Shown here: piece after piece, positions 33,936-43,640 of the stretch
Layout of the letters: every line of letters begins with the position of its first letter
How positions within the stretch are numbered: the first letter of the stretch is position 1
DNA from: Acanthosepion pharaonis
Lineage: Eukaryota; Mollusca; Cephalopoda; Sepiida; Sepiidae
Reading direction: 5' to 3'
Assembly: GCA_903632075.3 (NCBI GenBank)
Contig: CAHIKZ030004545.1
Coordinates: forward strand, 692,501-756,500
DNA: 64,000 bases
Program-made: the position numbers and the translations under genes
Notes under the pieces: generated by a model
The model's database searches: none
What the model was told of the DNA's origin: nothing
The model's input: the letters and a program-made list of their open reading frames with translations, nothing else

Positions 33936-34424
33936 AAGCTATCCTTTTCTTCCTGGTAGAGAGAGCTCTATATTAAACTCCTGTTTCAGCAGTTGGTGTT
34001 CAATCCAAGACACAAAGTACTCCTGAAATTCTGTGGTATTTAAACCGTGAATTTCATAAATACTCCCCTTCCTACATTTATTTCGAAAGTCAAATTTGAA
34101 GGCGACAGTGTCAGATAATTATTCTTTTCATGAGCAAACGTCACAAAGTATTGGGTAAGATTCCGTATTCGATCATTATATTATGATCGATTTTCCTGAT
34201 TTGACATGAGGCTTGGTCATAAAATGTTACAATCACGTCCCCTGACGAGTGGATTTAATCTCCGAGAAACTCTCATTAGGGAAATAATAAATGAACATTT
34301 AATTTTATTTATTACTATTATTGCTCCATTTCTTGATATTGGACACAATAACCATAAAGCGAACACACACACACACACACGTACGTTTATATATATAAAC
34401 ATTTTTAGGCATTTAAAACAACAT

Positions 34425-34605
34425 GCCTGCCCGCACTCACAATTCCGAAAAATACTTGTCGAAAACACAACTATACTTCGACATGAAAACAATAGACAAA
34501 AACTAAAAATCCTTGAAGCATTATACATCAAACAGTTGAAACCCAACCTAAACAAAATCAATTATGGCATCCTACAAATATTCTTAAATGTCTATAATTG
34601 GTAAC
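34425..34605 (+). pseudogene. Penelope-like endonuclease C-terminus
   Basis: An open frame ends with HLKQHACPHSQFRKILVENT, TILRHENNRQKLKILEALYI and KQLKPNLNKINYGI before a stop at 34602. It matches the GIY-YIG endonuclease tail of Penelope-like elements and the copy at 13100-13640 (HLEKHGCPHLQFRKILVGN...LTNLEVIYIKN). The GIY-YIG motif itself has been lost: upstream the frame runs into a (CA)n tract near 34365-34380. What follows is the element's terminal repeat. Confidence 0.8.
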
Positions 34606-34865
34606 AGAAGCCATTGGTTTATACCAACGGCTTCCCATACTACTACAATTCACTCTCGTGTGGTCATGTGTGACGTCATGAGATGCGGTGCGATTTTCGC
34701 TTCTAGCGTCTTATATGCACGTGTTTATCGTTGCTTAGAAATCATCTATGTAAACAATGACAGACTATCATCACTGTCTCGTCCGTATATTGCCTTATAT
34801 GTTGTAATTGACATCTTTGATAATGGCTTATGTAAGCCAAAAGCTTAGATTGTATTAAAAAAAAT
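34606..34865 (+). mobile_element. Penelope-like terminal repeat between two ORF ends
   Basis: Lies exactly between the endonuclease stop and the Met start of the next frame at 34866, the arrangement of tandem Penelope-like copies sharing one terminal repeat. It contains a 14-bp-class hairpin after the stop (agaagccattggtttatacc, aacggcttc), tcgttgcttagaaatcatct, and hammerhead-like motif B2. About 180 bp of it aligns with 3050-3216. Confidence 0.6.
34817..34846 (+). ncRNA. Hammerhead-like motif B2
   Basis: TTGATAA, T, GGCTT-atgt-AAGCC, AAAA, GCTTA. Compared with the canonical core, C3-G8 is replaced by U3-A8, which keeps the pair. The first G of GAAA is A here but G in B1 and B3. It lies 20 bases before the start codon of the next frame. 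Confidence 0.4.
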
Positions 34866-35004
34866 ATGGATCACTATTGTGAATTTCTTTCTTCGTTCAA
34901 CGATAATGTTATTAAACTTATCAGACGCTATGAAAAAAATTTACAAATTTACATTTATAAAATAAATAGACAACACTTGTCTATATTATTTAATGAAACG
35001 TGCA

Positions 35005-35007
<3 letters not shown>
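34866..35007 (+). pseudogene. Penelope-like ORF N-terminus, truncated
   Basis: An open frame begins MDHYCEFLSSFNDNVIKLIR, then RYEKNLQIYIYKINRQHL, SILFNETCM and runs into (TA)n. The same peptide is recoverable at 3217-3330 and, on the minus strand, at 15495-15599. The peptide is kept better than the surrounding DNA, which suggests coding. I infer the N-terminus of the Penelope-like reverse transcriptase from its position. No catalytic motif is reached. Confidence 0.55.

Positions 35008-35059
<52 letters not shown>
35008..35059. repeat. (TA)n array
   Basis: About 52 bp, separating the Penelope-like fragment from repeat E. Confidence 0.97.
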
Positions 35060-35062
<3 letters not shown>

Positions 35063-35335
35063 TGTCCAGCTATGGGTAAATAGCAGGACAGACTGGGTTC
35101 TATAGCCTTGGATGGCAACTGGTCTAGGAGAAGGACAACACTTAATTCAAAATCTGCGGAGGGTCGTTTGGGGACCTTGTGGCACGTAGTGCACCAAGTC
35201 TCTGTAATCGGCCCTTCAAAAAGTGTGGATTGTCCTACACGAAACCTTCATCACTATAATCCAATCTCATGTGCTGTTGTCGGGCTGTTGGTTACCTGGG
35301 AACTGATCTGCTTGACCCTCATACGTCGATTCGAC
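35063..35335 (+). repeat. Dispersed repeat E, copy 1
   Basis: gctatgggtaaatagcagga, cagactgggttctatagcct, tggatggcaactggtctagg, agaaggacaac, cgtttggggacc, caccaagtctctgtaatcgg, then cctcatacgtcga. Four copies in the window: here, 39676-40045 (minus), 61085-61335 and 62866-63135. The minus copy is attached to a tRNA-like head, so E is probably a SINE body. Confidence 0.85.
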
Positions 35336-35351
35336 TATATATATGCATATA

Positions 35352-35352
<1 letters not shown>

Positions 35353-35406
<54 letters not shown>
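35353..35406. repeat. (GT)n microsatellite
   Basis: About 52 bp of pure GT. Confidence 0.97.
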
Positions 35407-35408
<2 letters not shown>

Positions 35409-35409
35409 A

Positions 35410-36180
35410 TTTAATAGTCCGTTTAATGATATTTGAGGAATAAAAGCCAATAAAATGAAAACAAAAAAATATTGCCAGTAAGATTGTTGATATGTATTAT
35501 ATATTAGACTTTTTACTAAATTGTAGCACTAAAAGAAAGAATTTAAAGTCGGAATTTTCGGACACGCCTCTGTCTTTTTTTCAACTAGATGAGAAATAAA
35601 CAATGTTGGTGCTATTTTGTTTTTTTAGTTTGTTTTTTTTTCTCACGTGGTGTATTTCTGTAAGAAATTTGATTTTGGCCGACTAATTTGTCAGGATGAA
35701 CGTTGTGTAGCGTTTGTAGAGGGATGCGCGAGTTAACTCAAATCCGTGTTTAATCCTTTAATATGTGATTGAATTTTGAAAATATATTTTAACTACGAAC
35801 TCCTTCTTTCTTGTCGGCTTTTAAATAAAGACGCTAAAACACACATCTGATGTCATCAATGCTCTGGTACGGTTGGTTGAAGTGTGCAGCGTTGTGTAGT
35901 GCTTTACCTTTCTCAACGTATCGGAAAAGCACGACACCACCCTTCCCAAGAATACATAGAAATTCACAGTTAATAAAGAAAAAATTGTGGAGAGTCACAA
36001 TCGCTTGTAAAAATTTCAGATAGAGTATATCTGTAAAAAAGACAGCATGAATAGAATAAGATAAAAGGATAAATTATCTTTCCAACGGGATTAATCCTCC
36101 TAAGAACATTATCATGGAAAATGCAAGAATGTTATTTTGTAACAAATATTTATGGTCAGAAATAGAATAAAGTTTATTTA
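35410..36180. other. No gene recognised
   Basis: No reading frame, RNA gene or repeat family that I can name. Confidence 0.4.
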
Positions 36181-36224
36181 TTTCAGCACTCTCTAATTTT
36201 TGCTAGTGTATATACATCGATCAA

Positions 36225-36275
36225 TACGCCTTGATAAATTCTCTCAGAGGATGAAACGCGTCGCCTAAGATAAGT
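36225..36275 (+). ncRNA. Hammerhead-like motif A3
   Basis: TTGATAA, A, TTCTCTCAGAGGAT region, GAAA, CGCGTC, followed by gcctaagataagtttt, which motif A1 shares in form (gtctcagataatttt). Stem II is weaker here (TTC/GGA). The left palindrome arm of A1 and A2 is absent. Confidence 0.4.
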
Positions 36276-36291
36276 TTTACTTTTTCTTTAA

Positions 36292-36318
36292 TATATATAT
36301 ATTTATATATATATATAT

Positions 36319-36406
<88 letters not shown>

Positions 36407-36408
36407 AT
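36292..36408. repeat. (TA)n then (GT)n
   Basis: About 97 bp of TA with a few interruptions, then GT. Confidence 0.97.
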
Positions 36409-36414
36409 GTATGT

Positions 36415-36643
36415 ATGAAGAAATATAGTCTTAAGGTGTGCCATATTTATGGGATAAAGTGCTCCATATCAGAGATAGAGGATAGAGTGTGTGTAAATAT
36501 AAAAGTGAACATTAAAGTCAACACTTAGAGAGCGACAGGCTGTTTCATGCTAGACGCAATCGTCAGGTGGCCTAACGATTCCGTCTAGCGTGAAACAGTC
36601 TGTTGCCTCTAAGTGTTGACTTCAATGTTCACTTACATATATT

Positions 36644-36645
<2 letters not shown>
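36415..36645. repeat. Family-D palindrome, best-preserved core
   Basis: Outer arm gaaatatagtcttaaggtgt, atgggataaagtgct, cagagatagag; inner arm agtgaacattaaagtcaaca; core gcgacaggctgtttcatgct, agacgcaatcgtcaggtggc, then the reverse core (cctaacgattccgtctagcg, tgaaacagtctgttgcct) and inner arm (gttgacttcaatgttcact). On the minus strand 36566-36542 reads CTGACGA, 14 bases, GAAAC. Other copies: 4612, 7283, 15675, 21429, 28885, 55440, 58946. Confidence 0.88.
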
Positions 36646-36647
<2 letters not shown>

Positions 36648-36713
<66 letters not shown>

Positions 36714-36738
36714 CGCGCAAGAGTGTCTATATGTGTGA

Positions 36739-36774
<36 letters not shown>

Positions 36775-36804
36775 GTGTAGGCATATATATGTATTTGTAC
36801 ACAA

Positions 36805-36870
<66 letters not shown>
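36648..36870. repeat. Compound microsatellite (TA, GATA, CA)
   Basis: TA at 36648-36685, GATA at 36686-36711, TA at 36743-36772, CA at 36805-36822, TA at 36823-36870. Confidence 0.96.
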
Positions 36871-36874
<4 letters not shown>

Positions 36875-37279
36875 GTATATTTGGTACATTTCCAATTAAT
36901 CGTACATCAATACAAAAAATCAGTTCTTGTTAAGATATTGATCTTTTCAATTCTATAACAATTGAATAAAGCATTCTGTCTAATTTCGACACTGAAATAA
37001 GTGAAAAGTTGTTTTTTTTTAATAATTACATTTTGAAAAGTGTGACAGCTTAAAATTGCCAACATAGATTTACACTTAAAAATATATTTGTCGACTGAAT
37101 AAAAAGAGAAATTCTGATTGCTCTGCCGTTCGATTGAAACAAAATTACGTAGTATTGTGTAAAGTTTTTTTTTTTTAAATGTTAACGCCAGTAATAAAAC
37201 CTTCCATCTGTGGAATAATACGGAATAGCGTTAATATCTACTCTGTCTTATAAAATACAACTTCATTATTAGACATTCA

Positions 37280-37657
37280 ACGGGATTTTCCTGACTTGAA
37301 GCAACAGAAATGTAGTTCAACGGTAGCTGGCTGAGAATACAATGGACTGAACATGTGCGCGACGACGAACTTTAAGAGAAAAATGGAAACAAAAAGGAGA
37401 CATATTTAACACCTGAAAAAGGAGTTGAAATTTCTAGGGCACTTAATGAGGAAAAAAGGCTTGGAAAATTTAACACACTCAGGATATATTGAAAGAAAGA
37501 GAGAGAGAAAAACAGTCCATAATCTACCTAACGAGGTTATATAAATAGATGGCAGAACAGTGTTCATGTAAGATAGTAAAAACTTTTACTAAAATCTGCA
37601 ACGGATAGAAAGTTGGGGTGAGCTATAGCTGTTAACGCCCTGAAGAAACATGGCGCC

Positions 37658-37689
<32 letters not shown>

Positions 37690-37690
37690 T
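37280..37690 (+). pseudogene. RTE-like reverse transcriptase C-terminus, copy R3
   Basis: Across frames: WTEHVRDDEL, NGNKK, LKKELKFLGHLMRKKGLENL, THSGYIERKRERKTVHNLPN. It corresponds to the tail block WFYRRMLRIPWTEHVSNEEVL..M.TKR..L..IRKRQLKFLGHIMRK-GLENL, as in R5. It ends in an (ATA)n tail at 37660-37690, as expected for the 3' end of such an element. Confidence 0.75.
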
Positions 37691-37699
37691 ATTCCCTTT

Positions 37700-38095
37700 T
37701 TGTGCTACTAGATAACATGTATCGTGTTAGCATAATAACGGAATATCTCATCAGTAAATAAGGATTTCGTGTAGCTAATATATATGCTTTGCATATTTAA
37801 TTTGTCTCGTATTAATCTTCTTTGGATATTTTCACTTGAAAAGACTGAGAAACAGATTTCGTTCAAAAACGCATTTAATTTTATAGGGAAAAACGCCAAG
37901 TCACTCTTCTCTGTCTTTGGAGCCGAAAATTGGTCGATTCAAAACGGGGCCACCTACGAATTAAATGCTTACAGACTCAAATATAAACAACCAATACTTA
38001 TCTCTCCCCGATTAAATGATTACAGGGGCAAACGGACAATGTTTACCTATACACGAACCAATGCCAAATTTTATGTCAAGTAAATGCTTATAATA
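37700..38095. other. Open frame without recognised family
   Basis: A 99-codon plus-strand frame (37784-38083) with normal amino-acid mix but no motif I know. It may be the upstream part of the following retroelement, since that copy starts at an (ATA)n tract near 38089. Confidence 0.3.
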
Positions 38096-38099
38096 ATAA

Positions 38100-38611
38100 T
38101 AATAATAATGTATGAACATCATCCAGACCCGGTTACGGAGATAGGACCTGTTACAATTCTATGGGACTACACAATACACACTGACAGAACAATCAAAGCC
38201 AACCCCCAGACACTGTTATTAAAGACCACAAACAAAAGAAAATGTCTCCTTATTGATATGGCCATCCCTGCAGACTGCAATGTATCTTTGAAGATATTCA
38301 AAAAGCTCTCAAAATACAAGGACCTTGAAAGAGAAATCTCAAAAATGTGGCATATGGGAACATCAACAATCCCTGTTGTAGTTGGAGCGCTATGACTGGT
38401 TGGAAAAGATTGCAGTAGACGAATTGAAGGGATTCCTGGAAGTCCATGCCTCAAAGAGATACAAAAAATTGTTCTGACAAGTACAGCCCACACGAAGGGC
38501 TTTATCTATGTAATTTTTTTTTTTCAGCGGAAAGTGTATTGATGCCATTTCTAACCTTAGGTCCCTGGGCGGGACCCGGAAAGAAATGTGTAAACGCCAG
38601 AAATCAAAGGA

Positions 38612-38650
<39 letters not shown>

Positions 38651-38655
38651 TCTGC
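38100..38655 (+). pseudogene. Restriction-like endonuclease domain of a non-LTR element, copy 1
   Basis: One frame reads YEHHPDPVTEIGPVTILWDY, TIHTDRTIKANPQTLLLKTT, NKRKCLLIDMAIPADCNVSL, KIFKKLSKYKDLEREI, IPVVVGAL; after a frameshift come LVGKDCSRRI, EGIPGSPCLKEIQKIVLTST and AHT. This is the C-terminal restriction-like endonuclease found in R2/R4/NeSL-type elements (xRPDIVVKD....CLIIDIAIPxD....KY.DL..E......IPVVxGALG). The PD motif reads PQ here. It ends in (AAT)n at 38610-38650. Confidence 0.8.
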
Positions 38656-39215
38656 ATGACAGTGTGAGCCAAAATCTATAGTGGAAAATATGCAACATTT
38701 ATGGGAAGGAAACTGTAAGAAACTGTTATGAACCAAATCTGGTTATAGAGATATGACCTGTAATAATTTTATGGAATTCCAGAGTTAATCCTCCAGACAT
38801 CGCGATCAAAGACCACAAGAACAGCATGTGCTTTCTTATTGACATGGTAGACACTACAGCTTTTAATGTATCTGTGAAGATCTTAAAAAAACTATCAAAA
38901 TACAAGGATCTTGAAGTAGAAATCTCTAAAATATTGCATATGAGGACATCAGTAATTCCAGTTGTAGCTGAAGCCCTCGGATTGATTGGAAAATAGTTCT
39001 GATAGATTCATTGAATGGATTCCTGGTCGCCTATGCCTCAAACAATCGCACTCACAAGTACGGCTCACACACTACAGAGAGCTTCATGTATGTAAAATGT
39101 GTGTGATCAGGGGAAAATGTCATGAAGCCATTTCTGAACTTAGGTTACTGTTTGGGAGCCGGAAGGAAATGTGTATACAACAGAAATTAAAGGAAATAAA
39201 ATAAAAATAATGATA
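38656..39215 (+). pseudogene. Restriction-like endonuclease domain, copy 2
   Basis: Head to tail behind copy 1: LHDSVSQNL, YEPNLVIEI, VIILWNSRVNPPDIAIKDHK, CFLIDMVDTTAFNVSVKILK, KLSKYKDLEVEISKI, IPVVAEALGLIGK then stops. The PD...K core is intact in this copy. It starts directly after the (AAT)n tail of copy 1 and ends with the same aaattaaaggaaataa tail. Confidence 0.8.
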
Positions 39216-39375
39216 ACAAGGTCACCAAACCAGACATCGCCGTCTTTGAGAAAAATACAATCCTCATCGATGTTGCTTTTCATACTGGATATGATATCAA
39301 GGACAAATAAGTTTACAAACCTACTTCCGCCATTGTCCCAGTTATAATTGGGACGCTGGGATCGACACCACTGAA
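39216..39375 (+). pseudogene. Restriction-like endonuclease domain, copy 3 (short)
   Basis: NKVTKPDIAVFEKNTILIDV, AFHTGYDIKDK, stop, SAIVPVIIGTLGST. Same domain but a different subfamily (KPDI.VF-KNT.LIDVAFP type). Confidence 0.65.
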
Positions 39376-39675
39376 CTTAAAATCATGCATATAGAAAATC
39401 GGAATAAAACGTAGTATCTGTGTAAGGTAATATCTATTTGAGGTTGGACGATTTGATGTAGAACTCTCATAATACAAGATTTCCATTTGGAAAAACCTTA
39501 GAAATAAAGAAATATAATGAAGATACATTGTGACATTAAATAATCTATAATTCAACCAAACCTCGTTTCCTCGTGGAGAAAGGTTAACAAATTCAATTAT
39601 AAAATTACTTAAATTTTATCAGCATTTTTTGACGGACGAGTCACAATAATAAAAACTATATAAACGTTCTTGTAA

Positions 39676-40045
39676 ACTTGTTCCTGTAACGGCATTCACC
39701 CGAGGTGGGTTGAGCCGGCTCTAAAATTGGAGTTTCATGGGAATTTGGAATTCACAAGCGGTCCCCAACCCGCATGTATATAGCACATAAGATTTGATTA
39801 TAGTGGTGAAGGTTTCGTGCAGGACGATCCACACTTTTTGAAGGGCCGAATACAGAGAACTGGTGCACTAGGTGCCAAAAGGTCCCCAAACGAACCTCCG
39901 CAGGTTTTGAATTCAGAGTTTTCCTTCTCCTATACCAGTTGCCATCCAAGGCTATAGAACCCAGTCTGTCCTGCTATTTACCCTTAGCTGGAGGGAGAAG
40001 AAGAAGATTCACACCTTCCAAAGGTTATTAGCATGTAAGTGGATG
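39676..40045 (-). repeat. Dispersed repeat E, copy 2
   Basis: Minus strand: tagcaggacagactgggttc, tatagccttggatggcaact, gtttggggacc, tgtattcggcccttcaaaaa, gtgtggatcgtcctgcacga. Preceded on the minus strand by a cttcttcttctccctccagc segment, also present before copy 4. Confidence 0.85.
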
Positions 40046-40133
40046 TAATGGATTCGACTGGAATTCGACCTCGATTCTCTGATTCCTCAATCCAAGCCGC
40101 TAGCCATTACTCTACCGCGCCTCCTCGTATATA
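40046..40133 (-). pseudogene. tRNA-like SINE head
   Basis: Minus strand: gaggaggcgcggtagagtaa, tggctagcggcttgga, then gaggtcgaattccagtcg. A-box-like and B-box-like elements are about 35 bases apart, as in tRNA-derived SINEs. It lies upstream of repeat E in the right orientation to be its promoter. Confidence 0.6.
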
Positions 40134-40185
40134 CTCATCAGATTACTTGGAATATAATATAGTTACGGGATATAATAAACTTTTT

Positions 40186-40805
40186 TTTAAGTAATTCACC
40201 CCAAGCAAAGTGGGAGTGCTACTAGCACGCAAGGGGTTACAGAGGATTGAGAACAAGAGTAAAGAAGCGTGTTTGAAGTAAGTACACAGAGAAGGACGGG
40301 GAACAAGATCAAGGTATCAGAAGATGTCGATTGACATTACCCTTGAATATTTGAAGATTATAGTTAAAATGGAAGCAAGCAAGAGGAACGGAGTTCCACA
40401 GATGGGAAGTGCAAGAGAAGAAGTTGTTTGAATAGAAAAGACGGTTATATTTAAACGTTTCGACAGTGAAAGAATGGGAGCGTGATGCCAACCTAGTAGC
40501 TCGCTTAAATTCATGCAGTCTGGGAAACAGCAAAATTAGCTAGTCGGAACCGTGAAAATACTTGTGGAAGAAACAGATGGAAGCCACGGCACGTCTGTCA
40601 GAAAGCGACTGTAGATAAGATGCCAGATCGGGACCTATCGTATTGCATAATCGTCTCTGGATTTTGTCGAGGACCTCGAGACGTACAGCGAGGGCACCAG
40701 ACCATCTATGACAGCAATATTCCATGCAAGGATGGATGGTCGATTTATAGATCTGAATGATGGATTCAGAAAAGAAAAACAACTTTTTAGCACGTGTCAC
40801 GCCCG
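40186..40805 (-). pseudogene. Jockey/CR1-like reverse transcriptase C-terminus, copy 3
   Basis: The fullest copy. Minus frames: KKLFFFSESIIQIYKSTIHP, CMEYCCHRWSGA, LEVLDKIQRRLCNTIGPDLA, SYLQSLSDRRAVASICFFHK, YFHGSD; after a frameshift FKRATRLASRSHSFTVETFK, SNNFFSCTSHLWNSVPLACF, NYNLQIFKGNVNRHLL. This is the thumb and tail of a jockey/CR1-like reverse transcriptase (LYKSxIRPCMEYCSHxWGGA... and WNSLP...FK.NVNRYL). The plus-strand left edge ttcaccccaagcaaagtggg marks the 3' end. Confidence 0.85.
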
Positions 40806-41420
40806 GGGTTTTCTTTGGTACTACGATAGCCGGGACGCAACGAGAAAATAAAAAAAATAATAAAAATAAACAAGAGTATCCCAGAGTTCAATGTAAGATT
40901 GATGAAAAGAACGATGGGAGGGGAATTCTCCAATTCTGGACGTCAGTGAAGGCAGTGAGAAAATGAACAATATGCAGACAAAGAACAACAGAAGACGACA
41001 CGATAACATATAATAAAAATACTTTATTTGTAAAACATAGTGTATTAAATTAAAGAAAACAAAACAAAACTAAATAGTAAAAGGGATGAGGCAACAAATG
41101 GTTGATCAAATATATATCAATGAGACGAAATACAGACAAAAATAGTGACAGCAGATTATAGAATATATATATATATATATAAACATATAAAAACTTACAA
41201 ATTGTAGGGACCGACGTCGATAGATTGTTATCAGAAATAAAGTTCGAAAGAAAAGATGTCCATTCAATTCTCCGAGCGAAAAACGTGGAATTGCTAATGT
41301 CCGGATATGTCTTTGATTAACGCCGTTCAATCCTTGCCGAGGGCGAGTAGTACACGCAGTTAAACAACGGGAGTATTGACGAATACCGTTCAGGATTCTT
41401 TCGTCGGTCATTCGATTCTT
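40806..41420. other. Unassigned; possible LTR edge
   Basis: It begins tgtcacgcccggggtttt right beside the jockey-like fragment. tgtcacgccc...  is a common LTR start, but I see no matching second LTR. A 101-codon minus frame (41106-41411) has no recognised motif. Confidence 0.25.
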
Positions 41421-41594
41421 GGTGACGTCCGATTCCTCTGAAATTAAACAGCTAAACCAATTTTGGTGACGTCCGATTCCTCTAAAAGCAAACAGCTAAG
41501 TCCAAATTTGCTGACGTCTGATTCCTATGAAATCAAAAGCTAAGTCTAATTTTGGTGACTTCCGAGTCCTCTGAAAGCAAACAGCTAAGTGAAG
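41421..41594. repeat. 44-bp minisatellite, four copies
   Basis: ggtgacgtccgattcctctg recurs at 41421, 41465, 41510 and 41554 with small changes, each followed by aaa..aacagctaagtc. Confidence 0.95.
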
Positions 41595-42217
41595 TTGTTA
41601 TATCCCAACATGCACGAAAAAAAACTGTTAAGGGTTAAGTCACGTGTTAGCATATGAAAGTGAGTTGGCGTTATCCATTGAACACTATTATGGTCACTTG
41701 TAATTATCAGACAAGCAGCGTTCGTCTGGTTTGCGATCAGAGGCCAGACAGGAGGTGGGGGAGAGGAAAGTTCTCTTCCAAGAACTGGCTTTAGTTTAAC
41801 CGGGTACGAAAAAATATTCCATAATCTGCATATTCAAATAAATAAAGAGATGACTGTTATTCTCATATCTCGTCGCAAATATGTAAGGTATTAAAATATA
41901 CTTGTAAAATCTAAGGTGGGGGTACAATTATTGGTTTATCGTAACACACAAGACAGAGAACCAACTTGCGGTAGATGAAACTATTAGAATGCAGAAAAAG
42001 TCAAATTTGTCTTTTTAAATCAATATTCTTTACCAAGTATTTCAAGAAATAGGAATTACGATAAACCCTTCCAAAAACAGAATCTATGGTCTGAAATCGC
42101 AATGAATGTAGTGAGGACACATATGTTGAATTCATTATAAAAAATAGGATATGAGTTTTATAAATATTAAACACTTCAGCTACTTCTTTGTATGGATCAG
42201 TTGTAAAAGGTTTCGTA

Positions 42218-42238
42218 TCTCTATCTATAAAAGGCAGG

Positions 42239-42307
<69 letters not shown>

Positions 42308-43037
42308 GAATGCACGCTCGCAATTTTCGACGCATTTGCACCAAAATTTACATGCACATGCTCCAAGTTAGTGGAAAGGCCAACGCCGTTTTTGCATTTC
42401 CCAACTCCCATCGATAGTGGAAATAATCGATTTTTCATGATTCTACGGCAGTTTTCATGTAGTTTGCGGCCATTTTCTACTGACCAAAGTGAGAGCCAAT
42501 AGCTGGCTGCCACGAATAGGCAGGAAGATTCTATTGACCAGCGTGAGTGCCAACAGCTGACTGACACGAATGCTAACTAGCATGCTAGGATGCAAAAAAA
42601 AATCGATAGCTGCATTCGTCACAAGTTGGAAAAATTTAAATCTGCATGGCACTTTACTCCAATTGGCTCATTCCCTTGCTTAAACTCAACGTTGATTCTG
42701 ATTCCGCAGAACTGGGTTGGGTGTGAAAAAGTATTTGTTCTTAATATTCTTTTTTCATTCGGTTTTCCAGTTACGAGTTCTTTTTAAAGCTGATCGTTTT
42801 GTGTTCATTTTGTTTAGTTCTTTTTTCGTAACAGATTTAATGTTTAGTATAGAGCATAGAAAAAATTCGCAGTGTGAGATAGGCGAGAAGTAAGGCATGT
42901 AGCAACATCAGCACGGCTAAGGGCACTCCTTTAAAGGCAAGAAAGGGCAAAAATATTTTAAGTCAAGTGATAGCGATTGCTGTATGATTCGTACGATTTT
43001 TTAATCAAGCACGGGCAACGCCGGCCCATGCTGCTAG
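42218..43037 (+). mobile_element. Non-autonomous Helitron, both ends present
   Basis: It starts tctctatctataaaaggcag and a GT tract (42239-42304) and ends gggcaacgccggcccatgct then gCTAG. The base before is A and the base after is T, as expected for rolling-circle insertion between A and T. A hairpin (GCACGGGC with GCCCATGC, one mismatch) stands just before the CTAG. No target duplication or inverted ends. The 820-bp interior has no Rep/helicase. A related end is at 26400. Confidence 0.82.
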
Positions 43038-43149
43038 TACTGGATAAGGAATGTGTCCTTTCTTATTTTAAGTATAAATGTTCTTCGAGTCCCTATTCTC
43101 TTTAGAATGTCGTTATTGCTCGTGTGTTTTGTCCATATAATTCACTGTG

Positions 43150-43640
43150 GCCGACTACATCACTATCGCTCTGTTGTTCTGAAATAAGATTGTCCAGCAT
43201 TCATCGCCATATAGGAGATTCAATATGGTGCAACATTAACAGTTCAACATTCTTTTCTTTGCGTGTAAAAGGATTTTTCTTGGGCTTAATATTTTTTTTA
43301 ATTTTCTGGAAGGCACTTTCGCTATACTAATCCGCGTTTGGAATCTTGTTTTATATTTTACATCGCCTGTTACGTCACATCCCATTGTACGCTTTATAAA
43401 TCTCCAGTTAATTCCTTACACATATGGCTGCCTCTTTTCCTTACGGGCATATATTCTGACTTCTTATAATTAATATATAAATTTTTCTTGTCAATTGTTG
43501 CTACGATGTTTCGGAGTTTTTGCCGTTTGCCTTTTGAATCCGCGATCAGTACATCATCTGCGTATCTTATGTTGTTAAGATTATGTCTACTGATATGGTA
43601 GGTCGTACAACTCTCTTAGGATTTTCTTTCTGTGTAGGTT
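43150..43640 (-). pseudogene. RTE-like reverse transcriptase with YADD box, copy R4
   Basis: Minus strand: NIRYADDVLIADSKGKRQKL, RNIVATIDKKNLYINYKKSE, YMPV, then across frameshifts KRIKIAKVPSRKLKKILSPR, KILLHAKKRMLN, LLYGDECWTI. YADD (near 43565) is the catalytic box of reverse transcriptase. The rest follows the RTE-like order into the thumb. It is the only copy in the window that keeps catalytic residues. Confidence 0.85.

Noticed and set aside
34245..34275. Hammerhead core at CCTGACGAGTGG...GAGAAACTC
   Set aside because: CTGACGA and GAAAC are present but no stem II of useful length forms between them.
40806..41420. Solo LTR beginning tgtcacgccc
   Set aside because: No second LTR, no target duplication and no primer-binding site could be found; only the start resembles an LTR.
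42001..42567. 188-codon minus-strand frame, the longest in the window
   Set aside because: Its middle is translated (CA)n inside the Helitron, and the rest straddles the Helitron boundary; no protein family.
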